A stretch of DNA of 64,000 nucleotides, from NCBI GenBank assembly GCA_910575255.1, contig CAJTEM010000027.1, positions 1-64,000 on the forward strand, read 5' to 3'. This document shows, piece by piece, positions 7,659-16,129 of the stretch. The DNA comes from Lachnospiraceae bacterium. GTDB taxonomy: Bacteria > Bacillota > Clostridia > Lachnospirales > Lachnospiraceae. Both the position numbers and the translations under genes were made by a program. Numbering within the stretch: the first letter of the stretch is position 1; every line of letters starts with the position of its first letter. Under the pieces are notes generated by a model. That model saw nothing but the letters and a program-made list of their open reading frames with translations, was not told where the DNA came from and made no database searches.

Positions 7659-8214
7659 GCTTCCTCAGATTTTTACGGGCAGTAAAATATGTATTATATG
7701 CGAAGGAGACGAAGAATATGAATATCTAGAAAAATTGATCTCTTTAGATGTATAGAGTAAAAATTATTGTTTCCAGTTAGAGAATGCTGAAGGAAATGGA
7801 AATATTCCTGCACGATATCAAGATAAATTTCAGAACGGCTCATACGATTTGGTTTTAATATTCTGTGATACAGATAAAAAGCCCTATGAGCAGTATGTAG
7901 ATATTAAGCGAAAGATTAGTGAATTCCACGGGGTTGAAAATGCAGCAGACCATGTTGTCATATATGGGAATCCATGTACTATGCAGATTATCATTGAGCA
8001 TTGGGATGATGTAGTACTTGGTTCCCATAAAAAGAAGAAAAATGCTCCAATTATTTTTAACCTTACAGGTATAGAGGGATATAAGGGCAGAGCAGATCAG
8101 CGCCAGGAATTATTCTCCAGGATCACTAAAGAAAATTATCAGGAAATGCAAGAGAGGATTAAATGTCTGCCTTCTGATGATGAGGTAGAAGGAAGCACTA
8201 ACATTGAGGTATGA
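7648..8214 (+). pseudogene. RloB/TOPRIM-like partner of system 1, interrupted by an in-frame TAG
   Basis: The frame opens with SKICIICEGDEEYEYLEKL (E19-G20 of a TOPRIM-like fold), then meets a TAG at 7753-7755 (codon 36). In the same frame it continues (NYCFQLENAEGNGNIPARYQ) through the acidic D-x-D motif in LIFCDTDKKPYEQY to a stop at 8214. The match to RloB-like proteins on both sides shows one gene with a nonsense codon, not two genes. GGAGG lies 8 nt before the ATG. The end also looks shortened. As written, system 1 would be dead unless the amber codon is read through or is a sequencing error. Confidence 0.7.
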
Positions 8215-8469
8215 TTGCATAATTTTTCTCCTTTAAAAGAGCAAAATAAGCAGGTAGGTTCGAAAATGCAAAGTGAACGTAGAAGTCTCACTTGCACCTT
8301 CATTGAAAAACTGCTAATATTATTGCTAATACGACTATGGGAATCATACCGCTATGAGGTGGACGTAGGTGCTCTTAGGTGGAAATGAAAGGTTCAAAAG
8401 TGTTGATTTTATTGGACTTGGAGATACCACAAGGATTAGGCTGAACCTGCGTGGAAACAGCCCTTTTAA
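8215..8469. other. Intergenic, no gene recognised
   Basis: All frames are broken by stops. The stretch leads directly into the tRNA 3' fragment and probably represents the end of an integrated element next to its attachment site, which is inferred from position. Confidence 0.35.
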
Positions 8470-8512
8470 CTCCTAAGCGGTAGGTCGGGTGTTCGAGTCA
8501 CCTCGGGAACGC
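8470..8512 (+). other. 3' part of tRNA-Arg (CCU): probable attachment-site remnant
   Basis: Starting in the anticodon loop (CTCCTAA), the sequence continues with the 3' anticodon strand (GCGGT), a short variable region and a good T arm (GGGTG-TTCGAGT-CACCT, with G53-C61 and TTCGAGT loop), then CGGGAAC as a 3' acceptor strand. The 5' half (acceptor, D arm, 5' anticodon strand) is absent: the bases before the loop do not pair. Integrases often use exactly this 3' segment as core site, so this is best read as an attR/attL copy. Confidence 0.55.
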
Positions 8513-8521
8513 TGGGAACAC

Positions 8522-8561
8522 AGCCGAAAGCCCTCGATTTTAGCGGATTTTCGGCTTTTTT
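8522..8561 (+). terminator. Terminator after the tRNA fragment
   Basis: AGCCGAAA (8522-8529) pairs with TTTCGGCT (8549-8556), followed by a T run. It is the type of terminator that follows tRNA genes and would have come with the attachment site. Confidence 0.75.
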
Positions 8562-8647
8562 CATTCCAGCGTCAAAACGCCAGGTATCTGCTGCGCATGG
8601 CGGGAATTCTAAAATAAAAGATATTGATAAAAGGTGGTCTGACAGAG

Positions 8648-9895
8648 ATGAAAAACACGGGAAAACAAAAATGGTTTATTGCTGCAGGTGTCCTTCTTTT
8701 TATAATGTCCGGATGCGGCAAAAAGGCAGAGGAAAATCAGGAGATACCGCAAAATGCAGAAGTCAGAGAAGAATATTCGGAAAAGGAACAAATGGGAGAA
8801 AACCGTGATTCCGATGGGGAATCCATTGCGGAGCTTTATCGTGATATTTATGAACAGGCAGCCGAAATGGGGACGGTTGGAGAGCTGGAAGTGACAAGAC
8901 GCATGGTTGAACGGATCGGAGAACATGGTTATGCCGTGGTGGACGAAGAAAATCAGATTGACATGGTCGGTTCGGAACAGGTTTTACGCTTTTGCAGATC
9001 CGTTGAGGAAGCGCAGGATGATAAACTTACCGTAATCGTAATCACCAGCTCCGGCGGATTTATAAAGTATGACCTTCATACAGCAGCAGGCGCAGTAAAT
9101 GTAACCAGAGGATATTATCAGTATAGCAATGAGATTCTGAATAGCTTGAGTACCGTAAGCTATCCGGCAGAATCGTGGGAATACACAAAAGAAGGCTACC
9201 TGCTGTTTGAAGGAAGTTATTTTTCCGAAAGCTATTATGCGCTTTCCCTCAGTAATGAACCGGAACATACGGCGCTGAGGGTTGAGCCGCTGGATGAAAC
9301 GTGCAGGGAATTAAACAGACTGTATTTGCTGCCGGTGGGGTATGGGAGAAATAATCTTTTCCTTACGGACTGGAGTGAACAGCATTTGGGGAATCTGGAT
9401 TTTTATGATTTATTCGACAGGTTCTACCCGGATATCTATGGGCAGCCGGTTCCTTTTACGCCGGATGATGATTTAGACGCCGGAGCCGTTTACAGGATAC
9501 CGGCAGATGTATTTGAACATGTCATTGAGCGTCATTTGCAAATTGATTACGAGGAGCTGCAGAGGAAGGCCGCCTATATCCCGGAGGATCAGACTTATGA
9601 ATACAGACCGAGAGGGTTTTATGAGGTTGAATATCCGGATATCCCATATCCGGAGGTGGTCAGTTATACGGAAAATGATGACGGAACGTTAGCTTTGACT
9701 GTGAATGCCGTATACCCGGAGGAAAACACCTCCAGGGCGTATACCCACAAAACCGTGGTCCGTCCCCTTGACGATGGAGGTTTTCAGTATGTATCCAATC
9801 AGGTTATTTTTCCGGAGGGCGGCTGTGAGCCGTGGTGGCATTCAGACCGGCTGACAGAAGACCAGTGGAAGAAAGTATATGGAGGGGATGATTAG
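8648..9895 (+). CDS. DUF6070-like lipoprotein
   Basis: A 415-aa exported lipoprotein. The signal peptide (KWFIAAGVLLFIMSGC) ends in lipobox MSGC, followed by an acidic linker. The body has two similar beta-rich halves and ends with YTENDDGTLALTVNAVYP and VVRPLDDGGFQYVSNQVIFP. I associate this pattern with DUF6070, found in Lachnospiraceae; function unknown. The ATG at 8648 (AGGTGG about 10 nt upstream) gives a proper signal peptide. A paralogue follows immediately. Confidence 0.7.
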   Translation: MKNTGKQKWFIAAGVLLFIMSGCGKKAEENQEIPQNAEVREEYSEKEQMGENRDSDGESIAELYRDIYEQAAEMGTVGELEVTRRMVERIGEHGYAVVDEENQIDMVGSEQVLRFCRSVEEAQDDKLTVIVITSSGGFIKYDLHTAAGAVNVTRGYYQYSNEILNSLSTVSYPAESWEYTKEGYLLFEGSYFSESYYALSLSNEPEHTALRVEPLDETCRELNRLYLLPVGYGRNNLFLTDWSEQHLGNLDFYDLFDRFYPDIYGQPVPFTPDDDLDAGAVYRIPADVFEHVIERHLQIDYEELQRKAAYIPEDQTYEYRPRGFYEVEYPDIPYPEVVSYTENDDGTLALTVNAVYPEENTSRAYTHKTVVRPLDDGGFQYVSNQVIFPEGGCEPWWHSDRLTEDQWKKVYGGDD

Positions 9896-11248
9896 TTGGA
9901 AGATTTAAAGCGGTTGTTCAGAAAGGGGAGTTTCCTGCTTATCCTGTTATGTCTGGCAGTGGCAGCCGGGAACTTCTTTAAAGGCTTTGAGGAGGACAAA
10001 GGCCGAAAGCAGCCGGAGGAATCCTGGGAACCGGCTATGGAGATTTCCGGCAGCGCTGCCACAGGCAATCCCGGGGCAGCAGACAAAGGAGAAGAACCTT
10101 CTTTGGCAGAGAGCAGGGAAGATAATGACAAAAAAGGGCGTTGGGAAAAAGGATATGCTCTTCCGGTTGATGAAAACGAAAGGAAAGAAGCGGAAGCTGA
10201 CTTAAGGGCCGCGTTGGAATTGACCAGGGACATTTACCAAGAAGCGGACAAAGGCGATGCTTCAAACGTGGTTTTATCAAAGGAAGTTTTAATTCAATTA
10301 AAAGAGAAGCTAAAGACTATGGGCATGCCGGTCACAGGGAGCGAACCGTACCAGGTTATGGAGAACTGGCAGGAGATGGAGCGTTTTTTACAGGATGCCG
10401 GAGTGGGAAAGGCCGGGACCGTGCTCCTGTACCGGATTCATAGAGACGGAGGAATCGGAAGGTTTCAATATCAGTATGATGGAGAAAATCTGTATGTGCT
10501 GGCAGCAAATATGACATGGGGGAAAGATGAAACACCGATGCCTGCGTACATTTCCTATACAAGAATAAAAGAATGGCGGTATACGGAAAAAGGATATTTC
10601 TGCTATGAATTATGTGTACCGGAACCTCCGGAAGTATCGGAGATTGTTGATGGAAGCTGCCTGGTCAGAGTGAGGCCCCTGCCACAGGAGTGCCGTGAAA
10701 TGTCCGAAAAATGTGTGCTTCCATTGGGGTATCAGGGAAATAACCTGTTATGTTCCAACTGGGACAGGGAGAGCCTGGATAAACTGGATTATAACGGGAT
10801 TTATGAATATTTTTATGGGATGAAGTATGACAAGCGGTTTGAACCGGAGCAGTATCCCCATGGAATACCGGCAGAAGAGTTTGAAGACACCATCATGGAT
10901 TACCTTCCGGTTTCCAGGGAAGAGATTCGGCAGTGGGCCGTGTTTGATGAAGGGCGTCAAGTCTACCGATGGGAGAGACTGGGGTGCGGAAATTACGCCC
11001 CCAGTTTCTTCGGTACTTCTGTTCCCGAGGTGACACAGATCAGGGAAAATGAAGATGGAACATTTACCCTGACTGTGGATGCGGTATGCCAGATGATTTT
11101 GTGCAATGATGCGGTTATAACCCATGAGCTTACAATCAGATGCTTAGAGAACGGCGGTATTCAGTATCTGGGAAATCAGATACTGGATGATGGAATGCGA
11201 AATATTCCGGAGTATCAGTACCGGACAGGAATCAGCATTCAATCATAA
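9896..11248 (+). CDS. DUF6070-like membrane-anchored paralogue
   Basis: A 450-aa protein homologous to the preceding lipoprotein along its length (LPLGYQGNNLL against LPVGYGRNNLF; ENEDGTFTLTVDAVCQ against ENDDGTLALTVNAVYP; CLENGGIQYLGNQI). Instead of a lipobox it carries an uncleaved N-terminal anchor (GSFLLILLCLAVAAGNFF). The TTG start directly follows the previous stop, with GGAGGGG about 9 nt upstream, so the pair is translationally coupled. It converges on the ABC permease gene; the two overlap by six bases at their 3' ends. Confidence 0.7.
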   Translation: MEDLKRLFRKGSFLLILLCLAVAAGNFFKGFEEDKGRKQPEESWEPAMEISGSAATGNPGAADKGEEPSLAESREDNDKKGRWEKGYALPVDENERKEAEADLRAALELTRDIYQEADKGDASNVVLSKEVLIQLKEKLKTMGMPVTGSEPYQVMENWQEMERFLQDAGVGKAGTVLLYRIHRDGGIGRFQYQYDGENLYVLAANMTWGKDETPMPAYISYTRIKEWRYTEKGYFCYELCVPEPPEVSEIVDGSCLVRVRPLPQECREMSEKCVLPLGYQGNNLLCSNWDRESLDKLDYNGIYEYFYGMKYDKRFEPEQYPHGIPAEEFEDTIMDYLPVSREEIRQWAVFDEGRQVYRWERLGCGNYAPSFFGTSVPEVTQIRENEDGTFTLTVDAVCQMILCNDAVITHELTIRCLENGGIQYLGNQILDDGMRNIPEYQYRTGISIQS

Positions 11249-13576
11249 TTCATTGATTGTGACGGTAATCGCCATATTGCATATCCTTTTGGCCGGAGCG
11301 TATACCGCGATTAGAGCAGAGAAAACAACAAAAACAATCACGATTCCAATTAGTGCTCCAAACAGCCGCCACTCCACTCCCAAATGGCGGGTGATCAGTC
11401 CAATATACAGAAAACGGCTCAGGGGAATCCCGATTCCGAAACCGGCAATCAGGCCGGAAACAGCATAGGTGAAAGCCTCTGCGGCAATCATCCGGGTAAG
11501 CTGCCCTCCATCCATACCCACGGCCCGCATTGCCCCGTACTGCTTTGTCCTCGCAGACACACTCATGGAAATACTGTTAACGATATTAAACAAGGTAATG
11601 ATTCCGATAATCGCAAGGAACCCATAAGTGATCATCCGTGTTGCCAGATAAGTGGTATTGTTCTGCTGATTGGACTCCCGCAGGTCGCTGACAATCACCT
11701 GGCTGTTTTCAAAGTCTCTGATCCGTGCCACGGTTTCCTCCGTGGCATTTCTCCCAAGCTGCACACCGATCAAGCAATACTTTTCCGGTCCCATCAATCG
11801 GTCATAGGTCTCCTGGGAACAGATTAAAATCTGGCTGTCGCCAAACAGCCCCTGGGACAGGATACAGGAAATCTCGATCTCTGTACCGCCTATCTTAACG
11901 ATATCTCCCATCTTTAACGGGTTATCCTTATTAAAAACCGTTGCCGCTTTGTTACTGTTTCCGTAAATTTCTGAAAAATCTCCCTGGACAACGCTTTCTT
12001 TTGCATACTCCAGCAGAGTCTCGTCATAGGATACTACATTGACATGATCGATTCCCTCCCTCAAGGACACTGCCGGAATATTGTCTTTGTAGTTACATCC
12101 GTAGACATTGGAGACCCCTTCCATTTTCCTGATTTCGTCAACCAGTTCACGATCCAGTATCCTTGCATTGGCATACCCGTTCAGCGCCAGATCCGCGGTC
12201 GTAACGGACTGGGAAGGCATCAGCAGCTTTGCAAAGTCCAAAAGCACCGAAAAAGAAAGCAGCAAAATAATACCGAGCGCGAAGGACGCCGTCATGAAAA
12301 ACCATCCTTTTCTGACCGCCACCGCATGATGGATACCCAGAGAGGATTCGATTTTTAGAAAGCCTGTTCTTGCGGCCCGGCGGACTGCCGGCGTACTTCC
12401 TGCATTGCCGGAAACCGCAGATACAGGGGAAACTTTTGCCGCCCGTCTGGCCGGGGACTCTGCCGACAGGAGAACGGTTATGATTCCTACCATAGCTCCG
12501 CAGATAAGACCCACAGAACTTACTTTAAACACCGGCATAGTATCCCATTCACCACCTATGCCGTAGCGGAGCATCCCGCAGACGCCCCAGCTTGCAAGGG
12601 TTCCAAGCAGCATTCCCATTGGCACCGCCCGTTTGCACCAGTTCAGCGCTTCCAGACGTACAAACCGGATAATCTGCCGGCGGCTTGCGCCAATGCAGCG
12701 CATCATACCAAAGAACTGGGTCCTTTGGGCAAGATTGCTGTTCATGCTGCCGGAAATCATCAGTGTTCCTGCCAGCAACACTAATACGAACAGGATAACC
12801 GCGATCTGATAGAAGCCGTTCATGGATTTACTTTTGCTGCAGCCTGCCGTGCCCATAACGCCGGTGTTTTCAGAAATACTCTCCTCCGGCAGCCCATATT
12901 GCGCCGCAAGCTCCTTTTTTGCCTTTGCTGCTTTTGCCGCGCTCTGAAACTGCACGTAAAGGGTTGTGTCATTGTCCGCAATTTTGTTTTGCTCCATGAG
13001 GGACGAAAAAGCTCCCTGCGTCATATAGACACCTACCAGATAAGTCTGGCCCTCATAATAACCCTTGTCATCCGTGCCAAGACCGGATACCGTGAAAACC
13101 CTGTCACCAGCAGGTGTATGCACGGTTATTTCGTCGCCGGGCCATACCTTAAGGGCGTCGGCGGCATTGGGGCTTAACATGACCTGGTCGTCCTTTTGCG
13201 GAAAATCGCCTTCGGTAATGCCGTTTGAAATCTGCTTTATACAGGCTTCTTCCGTACCGTACAAAACCGCCTTTTTTTCATTGACGTAGTAGGGCTGTTC
13301 CCCATCAAGGTTAAACACCGAGGAAAAACCTGCCGCAGTCACATCCGGGCGCGCTCGGATTCCCTGTGCCGTATCCTGCGAGACATCAGGGAGACTGATA
13401 TGCCAGTTTCCGTGTTTATTTATCATGGCAATATGTTCTCCCTGGGTCACCATGTCCGCCACACTGAAAATGGCAGTCACAAGGAACACTGCAAACACAA
13501 TGCACAAAATCGTCATACGGTTCCTTCGCCTGTGTACCTTTGCAGAAATTGGAATAAGGCTGAGATAACTTTTCAT
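11243..13576 (-). CDS. FtsX/MacB-type ABC transporter permease
   Basis: A 777-aa permease with a duplicated FtsX unit: TM1 (TILCIVFAVFLVTAIFSVAD), a large external domain to about residue 255, a three-TM FtsX core (FYQIAVILFVLVLLAG through GLICGAMVGIITVLL), a second anchor near residue 420 (FFMTASFALGIILLLSF), a second external domain and a final three-TM core. Such permeases with a LolD-like ATPase pump peptides or lipids or act as mechanotransmitters in antimicrobial-peptide sensing. The ATG overlaps the ATPase stop as ATGA with GGAGG upstream. A two-component system lies next to it, as in Bce-like modules. Confidence 0.88.
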   Translation of the reverse strand: MKSYLSLIPISAKVHRRRNRMTILCIVFAVFLVTAIFSVADMVTQGEHIAMINKHGNWHISLPDVSQDTAQGIRARPDVTAAGFSSVFNLDGEQPYYVNEKKAVLYGTEEACIKQISNGITEGDFPQKDDQVMLSPNAADALKVWPGDEITVHTPAGDRVFTVSGLGTDDKGYYEGQTYLVGVYMTQGAFSSLMEQNKIADNDTTLYVQFQSAAKAAKAKKELAAQYGLPEESISENTGVMGTAGCSKSKSMNGFYQIAVILFVLVLLAGTLMISGSMNSNLAQRTQFFGMMRCIGASRRQIIRFVRLEALNWCKRAVPMGMLLGTLASWGVCGMLRYGIGGEWDTMPVFKVSSVGLICGAMVGIITVLLSAESPARRAAKVSPVSAVSGNAGSTPAVRRAARTGFLKIESSLGIHHAVAVRKGWFFMTASFALGIILLLSFSVLLDFAKLLMPSQSVTTADLALNGYANARILDRELVDEIRKMEGVSNVYGCNYKDNIPAVSLREGIDHVNVVSYDETLLEYAKESVVQGDFSEIYGNSNKAATVFNKDNPLKMGDIVKIGGTEIEISCILSQGLFGDSQILICSQETYDRLMGPEKYCLIGVQLGRNATEETVARIRDFENSQVIVSDLRESNQQNNTTYLATRMITYGFLAIIGIITLFNIVNSISMSVSARTKQYGAMRAVGMDGGQLTRMIAAEAFTYAVSGLIAGFGIGIPLSRFLYIGLITRHLGVEWRLFGALIGIVIVFVVFSALIAVYAPAKRICNMAITVTINEL

Positions 13577-14307
13577 TCCCGGCCTCCTTTCCATTCCGGT
13601 CCGCTCATGGCAGACGTCCCCCGGACATCCGCTGCCCTTCCCAGATCAGTCAGTTCCCCGTCCGATACCTGCAAAACCCGGTCGGCGGTCTGTGCAATAC
13701 TGCGGTTATGGGTAATCATGATGATGGTCTGCTTGTATTTACGGGACGCTTCTTTAAGAAGGGCGATTACCTCGCTGCTGTTTTGCGTATCCAGATTTCC
13801 CGTGGGTTCATCGGCAAGGATCAGAGACGGCCTCGCGATCAGCGCCCGCCCGATGGCGGCTCTCTGCTGCTGTCCTCCAGATAACTGGCCGGGCAGATGA
13901 TTCCGGCGTTCCTTTAGATTCAGCACCGTGAGAAGTTCCTCCAGATACGTTTTGTCCGGCTTCTGATAATCAAGCAGCATGGGGAAAATGATATTCTGCT
14001 CCACCGTAAGCTCTGGCACAAGGTTGAATGCCTGAAAGATAAAACCGATATTCCTGCGCCGGAAAACGGTAAGCCTGCGCTCGTCCATGGAAAAAATATC
14101 CCTGCCGTCAATCGTTACCTTCCCCGATGTGGGGGTATCCAGGGCGCCGATCATGTTAAGGAGCGTACTCTTGCCGGAACCGGATTCTCCCACAATCGCC
14201 ACATATTCGCCCTTTGGAACGGAAAAGCTGACGTCCCTCAGAGCCTTCACAGCAGCATCCCCCCTGCCGTAGGTCTTGCAGATGTTGCTGACTTCTAATA
14301 AATTCAT
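13573..14307 (-). CDS. ABC transporter ATP-binding protein (LolD/MacB type)
   Basis: A 244-aa ATPase with Walker A GESGSGKST (about residues 40-48), Q-loop in IGFIFQAFNL, signature LSGGQQQRAAIGRAL, Walker B SLILADEPTGNLD and H-loop IIMITHN. These are the marks of the FtsE/LolD/MacB branch that pairs with FtsX-type permeases, here the next gene, overlapping by 4 nt. Probably controlled by the histidine kinase/regulator encoded just upstream. Confidence 0.92.
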   Translation of the reverse strand: MNLLEVSNICKTYGRGDAAVKALRDVSFSVPKGEYVAIVGESGSGKSTLLNMIGALDTPTSGKVTIDGRDIFSMDERRLTVFRRRNIGFIFQAFNLVPELTVEQNIIFPMLLDYQKPDKTYLEELLTVLNLKERRNHLPGQLSGGQQQRAAIGRALIARPSLILADEPTGNLDTQNSSEVIALLKEASRKYKQTIIMITHNRSIAQTADRVLQVSDGELTDLGRAADVRGTSAMSGPEWKGGRE

Positions 14308-14371
14308 TGTGTAAACACCTCCTGTACCTGAGAGATTAGCACATGAATATTACTGTAAGGCTACCGTAAGA

Positions 14372-15418
14372 TTACAATTTTGTAGGAATCAGAAAATTTA
14401 TGGTAAATACGGTGCCTGTGCCCGGTGTGCTGTCCACCTCGATAGTTCCGCTGTGGGATTCAATAATCATCTTGGCAAGAGGAAGGCCCAGCCCGATGCC
14501 CTGCCGGTCTTTGGAAAAGCGGCTGCGGTAAAACCGCTTGAAAATATGGTGCAGATCCTCCGGGTGAATGCCGCTGCCGTTGTCTCTTATGCAAACCTGG
14601 ACAAGGTTGCGGAGAGCCCGCCACTCCATCCGCACTGTATCCCCCTTTTGCGTATGATCCAGGGCATTCTTCACAAGATTATCAATGGCTTCCATCAGCC
14701 AGTCGCGGTCACAGAAAAGGGAAACCTGATCAGGGCCGGACAGAACGATTTGTTTCTGTTCCTGTTTGGCCCTGTAGGCAAAATGCAGCTGAATATTCCG
14801 CATCATCTCTGCCAGGTTTTCCGAAGTCTTTTCAAGAGAGATGGAACCGGCGTCCAGCCTTGCGATTGTCAGCAGGTTTTTCACCAGGGCTTCAATCCGG
14901 TCAAGCTCCTGCTCCGACAGGGCGGCAAATTCTTCCATGGCGGGCCAGTCCTTTGCCTCCTCCTGCATCAGGCCGTTATATATGTTCAGGGCCGCCAGCG
15001 GCGTTTTGAGCTGATGGGAAATGTCGGATATGGTATTCTTCAAGAATTCCTTTTCCTGCAGTTCGTTTGCGGCATGGGCGTTTAACACCGTTGCCAGCGA
15101 ATTTACACAGTGAAACAGCCGATACAGCTCCCCTTCCTCGTCACATTCGATGCGGGCGTGTGCATTCCCGGAAAGAAAGGAATCGATCTGCGACACCGCA
15201 TGTTCCATGACCCTGTCCTGACGGATAAAATACCGGCAGCAGGAAGTCCACAAAGCGATCGCCGCCGCCAAGGTAAGCAGTGCAATCCACGGGGAAAACC
15301 GCTGATAAAGAAACAGGAAGCAAAGCTCCGCCAGCAGAAGAAAGAGTGCCATAATAAGGGAGATCAGAAGGAAAAGATGCCTGATCTCCCGGTTTGCCAA
15401 GATCCTAAATACTTTCAT
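14372..15418 (-). CDS. Sensor histidine kinase
   Basis: A 348-aa membrane kinase. Two transmembrane helices at about residues 13-36 and 42-60 leave almost no external loop, the intramembrane-sensing layout common in bacitracin/lantibiotic systems. Phospho-acceptor H135 lies in SDISHQLKTPLAALN; N box IDNLVKNALDHT, G1 IRDNGSGIHPED and G2 RQGIGLGLPLAKMI are intact. It follows the response regulator after 6 nt in the same transcript. Signal perception through the FtsX-type permease is an inference from the arrangement. Confidence 0.9.
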   Translation of the reverse strand: MKVFRILANREIRHLFLLISLIMALFLLLAELCFLFLYQRFSPWIALLTLAAAIALWTSCCRYFIRQDRVMEHAVSQIDSFLSGNAHARIECDEEGELYRLFHCVNSLATVLNAHAANELQEKEFLKNTISDISHQLKTPLAALNIYNGLMQEEAKDWPAMEEFAALSEQELDRIEALVKNLLTIARLDAGSISLEKTSENLAEMMRNIQLHFAYRAKQEQKQIVLSGPDQVSLFCDRDWLMEAIDNLVKNALDHTQKGDTVRMEWRALRNLVQVCIRDNGSGIHPEDLHHIFKRFYRSRFSKDRQGIGLGLPLAKMIIESHSGTIEVDSTPGTGTVFTINFLIPTKL

Positions 15419-15424
15419 AAAAAT

Positions 15425-16111
15425 TTACCCCGTTACGTTCCATTTGTAGCCCATGCCCCGGACGGTTAAAAGCATCCGGGGCTCGCCCGGATCATCCTCA
15501 ACCTTCATTCTCAGCCTGCGCATATAGACGGTAAGGGAACCGCTGTCGATAAAGCTGCCTTCGCAGTCCCACAGCTTTTCCAAGATCCGTTCCCTGGGCA
15601 GCACCACGTTTGGGTTCTGCATAAAAAGGCACAAAAGCCTGTATTCCGCCGCCGTCAGATCCAGAAGCTCTCCGTTTTTGAAAGCCTGTCCTTTAAGCAG
15701 GCAGATACGGATATTATTTGACACAAGCTCCGTGTCCGCCGCCCCGAAATCGTTTGCCCGCCGAAGAAGCGCATTGATTCTTGACTCCAAAACACCCAGC
15801 TTGAAGGGTTTTGTGATATAGTCATCGCCGCCTATATCAAGTCCCATGATTATGTTCATTTCTTCATCGGAAGCCGTTAGAAAGATAATGGGCACCTTGG
15901 AAATTTGCCGGACTTTTTTGCAGAACGCAAAACCGGAACCGTCAGGCAGCGCCACATCCAAAACCAGAAGGTCGTATGTTCCGTCCTCCCACAGACGCTC
16001 CGCCTCCAGCAGCGTCCTTGCCACATCCAGTGAAAAGCCCCATTTTTTAAAAGCAAAAGACAGCCCGTTTACCAGGCTCAAATCATCTTCCAAAAGTAGG
16101 ATTCTGCTCAT
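15425..16111 (-). CDS. OmpR-family response regulator
   Basis: A 228-aa regulator (232 aa if the ATG at 16123 is used). Receiver domain with acidic pocket LLEDD, phospho-acceptor aspartate in YDLLVLDVALPDG (about residue 52), threonine in IIFLTASD and lysine in DDYITKPF, then a winged-helix domain ending in SLTVYMRRLRMKVEDD and VRGMGYKW. It is encoded between BlaR1 and the kinase and most likely drives the kinase/ABC genes downstream. AAAGGA overlaps the BlaR1 stop, so it is co-transcribed. Confidence 0.9.
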   Translation of the reverse strand: MSRILLLEDDLSLVNGLSFAFKKWGFSLDVARTLLEAERLWEDGTYDLLVLDVALPDGSGFAFCKKVRQISKVPIIFLTASDEEMNIIMGLDIGGDDYITKPFKLGVLESRINALLRRANDFGAADTELVSNNIRICLLKGQAFKNGELLDLTAAEYRLLCLFMQNPNVVLPRERILEKLWDCEGSFIDSGSLTVYMRRLRMKVEDDPGEPRMLLTVRGMGYKWNVTG

Positions 16112-16129
16112 ATTTTTCACCATTCCTTT

